From Silene latifolia (taxonomy: Eukaryota; Streptophyta; Magnoliopsida; Caryophyllales; Caryophyllaceae), in NCBI RefSeq assembly GCF_048544455.1, contig NC_133536.1, positions 30,568,152 to 30,632,151 of the forward strand: 64,000 nucleotides of DNA. Direction: 5' to 3'. Made by a program: the position numbers and the translations under genes. The notes beneath the pieces were generated by a model. The model was given only the letters and a program-made list of their open reading frames with translations. It did not search any database and had not been told where the DNA came from. Below, piece after piece: positions 56,152-64,000 of this stretch (positions are counted from its first letter, which is position 1; every line of letters begins with the position of its first letter).

Positions 56152-58177
56152 TCTATATAATAAATAGTATAAAAAGGCTAACATTGAGTACACTTTTAAA
56201 TGACATTTGATATAACCACATGATTTCAAGAAGTCATATTACAAGTCTCATCATATCATCATTATTGTCTTTTATGTCCCCTAATATTTATTCTTATAAT
56301 TACAATATTAAAAAAAAATTAAAGAAGACAACAAACTTTTTATCTTCTTCCACTTCAATACTTTATTCAATTCACCACAAGCATTTAACCATACTTTTCA
56401 TATTCTTTCTCCATAACTCATTTCTCAAGTTTCTTTATAATGATTCATATTTTTAGTTTACCTTAAATCTTTTGATGATATTATGACTTCTTAATTACTA
56501 CTTTTTTTTTTCTTGAGATGATAATGTTTATTCCATGAGCAAAACAATAGACATGCATTTTTATTATAAGTTTTTATCAGCCTACAGCTCATTCGTTTTT
56601 CTCATGTTCTCTTTTCCATTATAAGATTTTACTATATTGGTCAAACTTATTTGATAATATTTTAAATATACTCGGTATATCTTATGCAATTTTGTATTTC
56701 GTTTACAATTGATTTTGGCATAATACTAATTTGTACAATTGATTGAATTTTCAGGAACATGACATACCTGGAGATCAATCGTGCAAATGACAATCGACAA
56801 GTATGTGGATTTTTTAAGAGGTAGCATAGTATTTCTCATTTTTTTTCTTGGAATTTCTTTTTTTGGGAGATTTTTCTATTTTAATTATTAATACAAAACT
56901 CATTTGATAATATTTTACATATACTCGGTATATCTTATGCAATTTTGTATTTTGTGTACAAATAATTTTGGCATAATACTAATTTGTACAATTGATTGAA
57001 TTTTCAGGAGCATGACATACTTGGAGATCAATACGTGCAAATGACAATCGACAAGTATGTGGATTTTTTAAGAGTAGCATGATGTTTCTCATTTTTTTCT
57101 TGGAATTTCTGTTTTTTTGGGAGATTTTCTTACTTTAATTATTAATACATGACAATCGGTGAGTACAGAACACAATTTAAGAATTATCAATTTTTTTATT
57201 TTAGATATTAGTTCAATATCAGTTAACACGATATTTGATGTTGGAAGATGTGTTCACATGGATGATCAAATCTGAAGCTCGTGAATGGAGTAATCACCAT
57301 ATTGAGGATGTATTTTTATGTCGTTGACATTTTAATTGGTATTAGCCTATCTATTTTTGTTCCAATAATTATGCTAAGGTTTTTAGCCTATTAGTTATTC
57401 TTGGCCTTTTAGTTGTAGTGATAGTATCGACACAACATCGACGGATAATCTTACAAGAGAAAAAAAAACCATCAAGTGATAATTAAATTTGAAATGGAAA
57501 GACACGTATTCAATGTATTCAATTACTATATTAGTCTTACTTCATTCACTTTGTTAGGTTATTTTTCTTTTACCTATTGAAGGAGAAAAACTTGACCGCC
57601 TTTGGTAAATTGGCGGTTAAGAAAATCTTCAATCTCGGGAGCACCAATATCTTGAAGTTACATAATACATAACCCATGTATAAGTATTAATCATTGATTT
57701 CAAAATAAACAACTTATGTCTATATACATGTAATTAGACTATTTAATTTGAGTATGATGAATTGAGAATGCAAATCATTACTGAATTTACGAGTTAGCAT
57801 AAATCATGAATCATCAGAGCAATGAGCAACGTCATTCGTTCAACATATACATTCAAACAAACTCTCTATTAAATGCCTAAATCCCATTAATTTACTAGGT
57901 TGTTAATATAGGAGAAGAAGAGTTACTCATGATTAGATTTTTTTTGTATCTTTTACAAAGACCCACATTTTAACGATAAATACAATGCCTCTATTCCCCA
58001 CTAATCTCATATTATTATTGTTTATATTACCGTGTTATTATGTTCAATCTCATAATTTCCATCCTATTTTATCGTCTGCAATGTTTCCAAATCAAAATCT
58101 GTTTTATACAAGTAGTATTAATAAAAAAAAAGAAAATTTGTATAGGACCCGTGATTTTTCACGGGTTTCAAAACTAG
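56152..58177 (+). mobile_element. Non-autonomous Helitron, 2.0 kb
   Basis: 5' A/TCTATATAATAAATAGT; 3' hairpin ACCCGTGA-TTTT-TCACGGGT (58,147-58,166), 7 nt, CTAG followed by T. Inside, a 170-bp unit is repeated (about 56,640-56,850 and 56,890-57,090: ATATTTTAAATATACTCGG, then ATGACATACCTGGAGATC, then GACAATCGACAAGTATGTGG). No Rep/helicase and no coding frame that I can support. Confidence 0.6.
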
Positions 58178-59005
58178 TTTGTTATTAAACGTGAATTGTG
58201 GTGTAATTTTACTATTATACTTTCCCGATCAACCTATTTAAATTTGTATTTTTGTATTCACGAGTATAATCATCTCTAACATATATTTTTCTTTTTTATT
58301 TTATATGAACTATTATCAAGCCATGTAATAAAAGGAAGCGGAAGTAAACCTTCGGATAAATATTAAATAGTATGATTTCTAAATTCTACTTTGTATGTTT
58401 TTAAGTTTATGTGTTTTTTTTGTCCAAACAGGACTAATACATAAAACTTACTCTCATAATTTCCTAAAAAAAAACAACTCTCATAATTAATGGTAAATAA
58501 ATAAGTACAAATAATTAAATGAAAAATATTTAAAATTTCACAATTTACTTTTTGAACCATCATGACAATAATTAATCATTTTAATTATGTCATTTCTTCT
58601 TCCAATTTAAGTTTTCTCCAACTCCCACCTTTTGATTGTTTTTCTATAAAATTTACTTTACTTTTTTAAGTGGTTTATGCTTTTTTAACCATTATAAGAT
58701 GATAGTTGATCTCAAAATGGAGATCTTATATTATTTCTTTAAATTTGTTATTAAGCGTATATTGTAGTGTAATTTTACTATTATGTTTTCCGATCAATCT
58801 ATTTGAATTTGTATTTTTGTATTCATGAGTATAATCTCTCTAACATATATTTTTCTTTTTCATTTCATATGAACTATTATCAAGGCATGTACTAAAAGGA
58901 AACGTACTAAAAGGAAGCGAAAGTGAACCTTCAGATAAATATTAAATAGTATGGTTTCTAAATTCCAATCCGTATATTTTTAAGTTTATGTGTTTTTTTT
59001 TTCAA
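58178..59005. repeat. Direct repeat pair, about 260 bp
   Basis: 58,178-58,435 recurs at 58,744-59,005 at roughly 85-90% identity by eye (TTTGTTATTAAxCGT... to AAGTTTATGTGTTTTTTTT). The first copy begins directly at the Helitron 3' end. Confidence 0.8.
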
Positions 59006-59805
59006 AACCGGAATAGATTATTTTATAGTCTTTAATACTATTTTTATTTTTATATAGGATCGTGGACGTAAGTATAACAAGAGATGGATCAAGTTCTTGA
59101 AATTGTAATAAAGAACTTAAATGTTTTTATGAAACTTTTGGAATTCGGATTTAGGGAATATAGTTTTTTAGACTATTGAGCTATTGAAATGAAAATTTAA
59201 TTCGTAATACATGGAGTAAATACCGACTATACCTTTGAATCGTATCTAATATTTTTCTATCGATATAATAAATATTTTTCGGATGTAAATAATATTTGAA
59301 GCATGCACGTGTTGATAGGACTTCAAAGATATTTCTATGGGAGGGTTGATGGAGAGGTCTGGAAATAATTTGGAGATGACTATACTGAGGTATTGAGTTT
59401 ATAACCTTATAAGGCGTCATTGAAGATTTTTCCATACTTAATTTATTATATACGGATGATTTCAACTTTTAATATTTAAAAAACTCACTTTATTATATTG
59501 CGGAGTAAAACACACGTATATATAATGAGTCATCTTTGTCATTGCTCCGTTGTCAAGTTTCTCAAAATTAGTAGTTAACACATTGTCACTTGTAGGATTC
59601 GATTTACAAAAATAAACTAAAGTTGTCAAAGAAATAAGGTATTAACTAACTAATTTTTATGTATTTCAAGATTGTATATTTTTAAATGGATCAACAATTA
59701 ATTGTTCGAACAAATATTAACAATACGATAAAAATATCAAAACTAAAACTGATAAACCCGTGAATTTCACGGGTCACAAACCTATTATTACTTAATAACC
59801 CATAA
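59006..59805. other. AT-rich region with a degenerate Helitron 3' hairpin
   Basis: ACCCGTGAATTTCACGGGT at about 59,757-59,776 is followed by CTAT instead of CTAG. No gene. Confidence 0.35.
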
Positions 59806-60016
59806 TAATAACGCTATTAATACCAATCGTTGGTTGGCGCAGTGGTAGCATGGGGCTGCGCTTGGTAGGGAGGTCTGTGGATCGATCCCCCACAACTGCG
59901 ATTGGGAGGGGTTTAAATACCGTAATCCTTGGACACGCCCCGAAATCCGGATTAGTCGGCCCAATGTGGTTCGAATTACCGGATGGTTTAGACCAAAAAA
60001 TAATAACGCTATTAAT
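59806..60016 (+). mobile_element. tRNA-derived SINE with target duplications
   Basis: The body is 59,822-60,000 (about 179 bp). The A box TGGCGCAGTGG lies at 59,835-59,845 and the B box GGATCGATCCC at 59,879-59,889, 33 nt apart, as in tRNA promoters. An unrelated 3' part (to about 59,993) ends in A6. Perfect 16-bp duplications TAATAACGCTATTAAT lie at 59,806-59,821 and 60,001-60,016. It would be transcribed by RNA polymerase III and moved by LINE machinery. Acceptor-stem pairing is not intact, so it is not a tRNA gene. Confidence 0.88.
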
Positions 60017-60656
60017 TTTACAAAAAAAAATGCTATTAGTTGAGAAACTTGTAATCATACGTTACTATAGTGCTATAGTATGACGTATTTATTTATTGAA
60101 CATAGGTGGAGTATTAAACAAATTAGTTAGCTAATTTAATTTAATATTCAAAGCTATAGCTAATAATATTGCTCGATGTATATCTTTTTGTAACCAATAA
60201 TTTATACACAAATTATATATCTCTTTATAAAGTAACAACCAATGAAATCGCTTGAAAGTAATAGCCAATGAAATCGCTTCAAAAGTTCCTCTTTTAAGTG
60301 TATCTATTTTGAAATCATGTAAAACTCTGTTTACTATTATTAATTAATAATTAATAATAACGCTAATAGTTTTACCAAAAAGAAAATGCTACTAGTTGAA
60401 AAACTTGTAATCATACGTTATTATAGTGCTATAGTATGATGTATTTATTTATTGAACATAGGTGGAGTATTAAAAAATTAGTTAGCTAATTTAATTTAAT
60501 ATGCAAAGCTGTAGCTAATAAAATTGCTCGATGTATATCTTTTTGTAACCAATAATTTATACACAAATGATATATCTCTTTATAAAGTAACAACCAATGA
60601 AATCGCTTGAAAGTAATAGCCAATAAAATCGCTTCAAAAGTTCATCTTTTAAGTAT
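60001..60656. repeat. Direct repeat pair, about 300 bp
   Basis: 60,001-60,302 and 60,356-60,656 match closely (TTGTAATCATACGTTA, GAACATAGGTGGAGTATTAA, GCTCGATGTATATCTTTTTG). The SINE target lies at the start of the first copy. Confidence 0.85.
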
Positions 60657-61470
60657 ATACTATATTTAATGCCCGGGCAATGCCCGTGCCAATCTGTAAT
60701 AATCTATGATTATGATGTAATAATACTCAAGGCTCTGAACTTTTGTACTTAAATTTGCTGAACGAACATATATATAGAAGTTGAACTGGACTTATATGAG
60801 TTTATTTCTCTAAATCGAACTTATAGGAGCTGAACTAAACATATAGCTTAACTTAACTTTTTTAAACTGAATTTATAGGAGTTGAATTAAAATTCTCTTA
60901 AAGTTTTAAGAAAACTTAAACAGGATATTTTATACTAATTTGAGTGATTAACTAGGTAGCCACCATGAACCACGGTTCGCCATCAATCTAATTAGGTGAA
61001 ATAATGAAGCACCAATTTTTTAGATTGATGTTCAAAGTCTAGCCGTTTATCGTCCTAATTTGACAGATTAGGTAGCCACCACGAAGCAGCAACAATCCTA
61101 ATTTAATTAATTAGATAAATAAAAATCGACAGACCCTAATTTCACCTTTAACAAATAAATAAAATTTGGATGATTAATTAAAACTCAACAAATAATATTA
61201 ATAATTTATAACAAGTAAATTAATTTATTATTTGAAAAATAAGAATCCGTCTTGATAGTTTTAAGTCATTTGAGCAATTAAATTAAGTTTTAGGGAAAAA
61301 TATTGATTTAAAAGTTCACTTGGTTAAGTTTTAGGTGAAAGTGTACAAAATAGAACGTTATGAAAAAGTGTATGTGAAAGAGTAAAGTCGTTTGTATATG
61401 AGAAAACAATTAGGTATTAATAATAGTAATATTAAAATTAACAATGTTATTAATAATATTATTCTTAATT
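60657..61470. other. AT-rich region with a degenerate minus-strand Helitron end
   Basis: GCACGGGCATTGCCCGGGC read on the minus strand (about 60,690-60,671) is a hairpin like other Helitron 3' ends, but CTAG is changed to TATAG. No gene. Confidence 0.35.
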
Positions 61471-61484
61471 AATATTCATATTAA

Positions 61485-61615
61485 TAATAATAATAATAGT
61501 AATAGTAATAGTAATAGTATTAATTATATTAATATGAATATTATTGATTTTCATAACCATAATATTCATAATACTAATAATTAGGATGATTAATTAATAA
61601 TAAACTAATGATAAT

Positions 61616-61667
<52 letters not shown>

Positions 61668-61711
61668 GTGATAATAATAATAATAATAATAAATAATAAA
61701 TAATAATAATA
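61485..61711. repeat. (AAT)n and (AGT)n microsatellite tract
   Basis: AAT units mixed with AGTAAT, then a long AAT run at about 61,612-61,711, directly before the LINE. Confidence 0.9.
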
Positions 61712-61834
61712 ATCGCTATGATGAGAGGGACACGATTCTCTCTAAGAAACCAGCGAAGAACCCTAATCTTCATCGCTTCTTCAATCAAATCCTCAACCGT
61801 TTGATTTTCTGCAGCTCTGGTTCCTTTTTCTTTC

Positions 61835-63157
61835 ATGACGCGACCCCGAGGAAGAGGGCGTGGTAGACCTGCAACTACTCACGCTGCTAGAGAAGCCCCA
61901 ATTTCAGTTTCAATTGCAGAAACAGGTGAACACATTCGAACTCCTATTGCGATTAATTCTCTGATTAATGCTGGTATTGGTAGTCAAAGCCGGCCCCAAA
62001 CGTTTAAGTCGGTTATCCACAGCCTAAAGGAGGCCGGTGATGCTCTTTTCGAGGAAAATGAGCCTGAACTTGAAAACCCAATTATAGTGGAACCCTCGGA
62101 TGTCCCTGTGACAGACGAACAGAGCCCAGGTGCTACTGTCAACCCCCATATTCCTGATTCTACCCCTCTAGGATGGAACACTATAGCTAAGGCTAAGCCT
62201 GGGATGAACTTGCATTTCTGTAAACACAGTGCGGACTCTACGGAGATAGATATCAGTGAGGATGACGTTGTTGGTGAATTACAATATTGGAAATACACAA
62301 TAATGGGTAATGTCCTAGGAGGCAAACCTACCATTGCTCAGATGCAGGCATATGTGTCTAAGCAATGGAACCATGTCGCCCTCCCCACTGTCCAATACTT
62401 TAGACGAGGATGGTTCTCTTTCCGCTTCACTAAGCAAGGTGACATGGATGAGGTTCTGAAAAGAGGACCATGGAGCATGGGAAGTAACTCTTTAGTGCTG
62501 AAACAATGGACCCCTACCTTTTCTTTGGAGATGGACAAAATTTCCACAGTTCCCATATGGATTCTCTTTCCGGACCTTGACCCTTTCCTTTGGTCGGATG
62601 CAGTCCTAAGCAAACTCGCTAGTAAGGTGGGTAAGCCAATGTACGCTGACATGACAACAACCACTAAAGCACGACTCTCTTTTGCTCGTGTTCTTGTGGA
62701 AGCGGACCTTTCCACTGAGTTGCCTGAAAACATTGTCCTGAACACCCCTTACCACGGCCAAATAACTCAGAGAATAGTGTACGAATGGAGGCCCTATTAA
62801 TGTAACTGTTGCGGGAAAATGGGACACACGGAGAATTTTTGCAAGCTCAACAAAACCAAAATTGTGACCAAACCTGTATGGCAGCCCAAAGCAGCAGCAC
62901 CAGTCACACTCTGCACCACGGTTGAGCCTCCACCCCTGCCATTTACCCCTGTCAAGAGCTCTAAACAGAAACTTGTTTTAGGACAGTCTTCTGGTTCCAG
63001 CACTGAGGTCCACATGGTCCCTGTCCAAAATAGTTTTGCGACTTTGAGTGAGGAGGAGACTGACCTGGGCAGCCTGGACGATGCCACACTGGGATTAGTT
63101 GAAACTGTTGAGCCCCTTCCACCCGACAAACATGAAGATAACATCATGGAACATTAG
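61835..63157 (+). pseudogene. LINE ORF1 (DUF4283 plus CCHC), one in-frame stop
   Basis: ATG at 61,835. The N-terminus is Arg/Gly-rich. A DUF4283-like RNA-binding domain occupies about residues 145-270 (WNHVALPTVQYFRRGWFSFRF, then KRGPWSMGSNSLVLKQW, then VPIWILFPDLDPFLW). A knuckle CNCCGKMGHTENFC (C-x2-C-x4-H-x4-C) follows at about 62,801-62,842. TAA at 62,798-62,800 interrupts the same frame just before the knuckle, and the frame then stays open to TAG 63,155-63,157. It is the nucleic-acid-binding protein of the LINE particle. A single nonsense change explains the break. Confidence 0.8.
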
Positions 63158-64000
63158 AGGCTTCAATGATAGCCTTAAGCACACTGAGGTTAGGAAATTT
63201 TTGCACCTCCATAGAGTGGATATTTTTGGCCTTCTCGAAACTCATGTAAAGGATCACAAGGAACTTCCAATAATGAAGACTTTCCCCAAGTACGAGATTA
63301 TTAGCAACAAGACCCGTGGCAGGATCTGGTTGTTCTATAATCCCGCTACTATGACCATAAATAATATCATCCTTCATGAGCAGCTCATCCACTGTAATGT
63401 CACTTCAAAAGCTACTAACCTGAGTGTTGCCACTACTTTTGTCTACGGTATGAATGAACCCCAGGACAGAGAAAGGCTCTGGGACAAACTCATCACCATC
63501 TCCTCTTTTGGATCTCCCTGGATGGTTACGGGTGACTTTAACGTTGTGAGGGGCTTAAATGAAAGAAAAGGTCCTAACCCGCCATCCATTCACGACATCA
63601 TGGACTTTAATGCTTGCTTGGCTACGTGCTTTTTGGACGATATGCATAGCACGGGCGCCGAGTACACCTGGACCAATAAGCATAAGCACCAAACAAGAAC
63701 CTGGGCTCGGCTTGATCGAGTCCTCATCAATCCTGCCTGGACTACTCACTACCCGCTCTCAACTGCTACCTGCCTCCCCCCTGGAATTTCTGATCACGCG
63801 CCTCTGCTCGTTTCCCTTGGAGGAGCCCCAAAGTTTACCAAAAACTTTAGCTTCCTCAATGCTTGGACCACTAACCCAGATTACCACAACATTGTTGCTG
63901 CTGCCTGGGCCACCCCCTGCTACGGTACCCCTACTTTCCAACTCTTTTACAAGCTTCGAGCGGTTAAAAAGGCTCTCAATGCTCTCCACAAAAGAAGCTA
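63132..64000 (+). CDS. LINE ORF2, N-terminal endonuclease (partial)
   Basis: ATG at 63,132 overlaps the end of ORF1 by 26 nt in another frame, and 289 codons are open to the window edge with no stop. Endonuclease/exonuclease/phosphatase motifs are in order: TSWNIRGFN (Asn), LLETHV (Glu), TGDFNVV (Asp-x-Asn), TWARLDRVL, and GISDHAPLLV (Ser-Asp-His). The enzyme would nick target DNA to prime reverse transcription. Reverse transcriptase is not reached. Confidence 0.88.
   Translation, partial: MKITSWNIRGFNDSLKHTEVRKFLHLHRVDIFGLLETHVKDHKELPIMKTFPKYEIISNKTRGRIWLFYNPATMTINNIILHEQLIHCNVTSKATNLSVATTFVYGMNEPQDRERLWDKLITISSFGSPWMVTGDFNVVRGLNERKGPNPPSIHDIMDFNACLATCFLDDMHSTGAEYTWTNKHKHQTRTWARLDRVLINPAWTTHYPLSTATCLPPGISDHAPLLVSLGGAPKFTKNFSFLNAWTTNPDYHNIVAAAWATPCYGTPTFQLFYKLRAVKKALNALHKRS

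Larger units (their letters stand above)
61712..64000 (+). mobile_element. L1-type LINE, 5' part
   Basis: A short 5' leader is followed by ORF1 (61,835-63,157) and ORF2 (63,132 to the window edge). The order DUF4283 plus zinc knuckle, then apurinic endonuclease, is that of plant L1 elements. The 5' edge is placed at the end of the AAT tract and is approximate. Reverse transcriptase should lie beyond the window. Confidence 0.82.

Noticed and set aside
59835-59905. tRNA gene
   Set aside because: A and B boxes are present but acceptor and anticodon stems do not close, and target duplications define a SINE.
61594-61836. 80-codon minus-strand frame with a polyleucine tail
   Set aside because: Translation of the AAT microsatellite and LINE leader on the wrong strand.

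Overview
The window is repeat-dense nuclear DNA of a dicot plant. It shows Ty3/gypsy elements of the Tat (Ogre/Retand-like) type, Helitron termini, MITEs, a SINE and a plant L1-type LINE. I see no ordinary single-copy host gene. The antisense extra genes carried by the Tat elements fit Caryophyllales or another dicot with large Tat families, but I cannot fix the species.

Positions 1-33,747 are one nested retrotransposon block. The host is element 3, a minus-strand Ty3/gypsy element with its 5' LTR at 33,106-33,747 and its gag running leftward. Two plus-strand Tat-type elements sit inside that gag. Element 2 (11,963-31,927) is complete, with 2.5-kb LTRs and a 5-bp target duplication. Element 1 (1-11,558) is only its 3' half. 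The two insertions are 399 bp apart in the gag reading frame. Both Tat elements share one layout downstream of pol: paired hairpins, antisense gene A (DUF7745/plant-mobile-domain-like), antisense gene B (plant mobile domain), repeat-rich untranslated DNA, polypurine tract, LTR. In element 1, gene B resolves into eight in-frame exons on the minus strand and is spoiled only by premature stops. In element 2, gene B is reduced to its first two exons. Gene A has one intron in element 1 and none in element 2. It is uninterrupted in element 2, although pol there carries about ten lesions and has lost the integrase catalytic glutamate. Gene A of element 1 is split by a 1.6-kb LTR-like insertion.

Positions 33,748-48,231 hold two DNA elements sitting in (TA)n arrays (34,206-35,335 and 36,011-41,070), a Stowaway-like MITE, and a probable Helitron (about 42,484-48,231) that may carry captured exon fragments. 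Positions 48,232-61,700 are AT-rich and hold nested Helitron ends, a 1.08-kb element with long terminal inverted repeats, a LINE remnant, a (TTG)n array, an 850-bp-arm palindrome at 53,990-56,035, and a tRNA-derived SINE with a perfect 16-bp target duplication. Positions 61,712-64,000 are the 5' part of an L1-type LINE: ORF1 has one stop codon, and the ORF2 endonuclease is open to the window edge.

The most interesting biology is in the Tat elements. Intron-bearing antisense genes have their own TATA boxes, and hairpins downstream of pol keep their stems through compensatory changes between copies.
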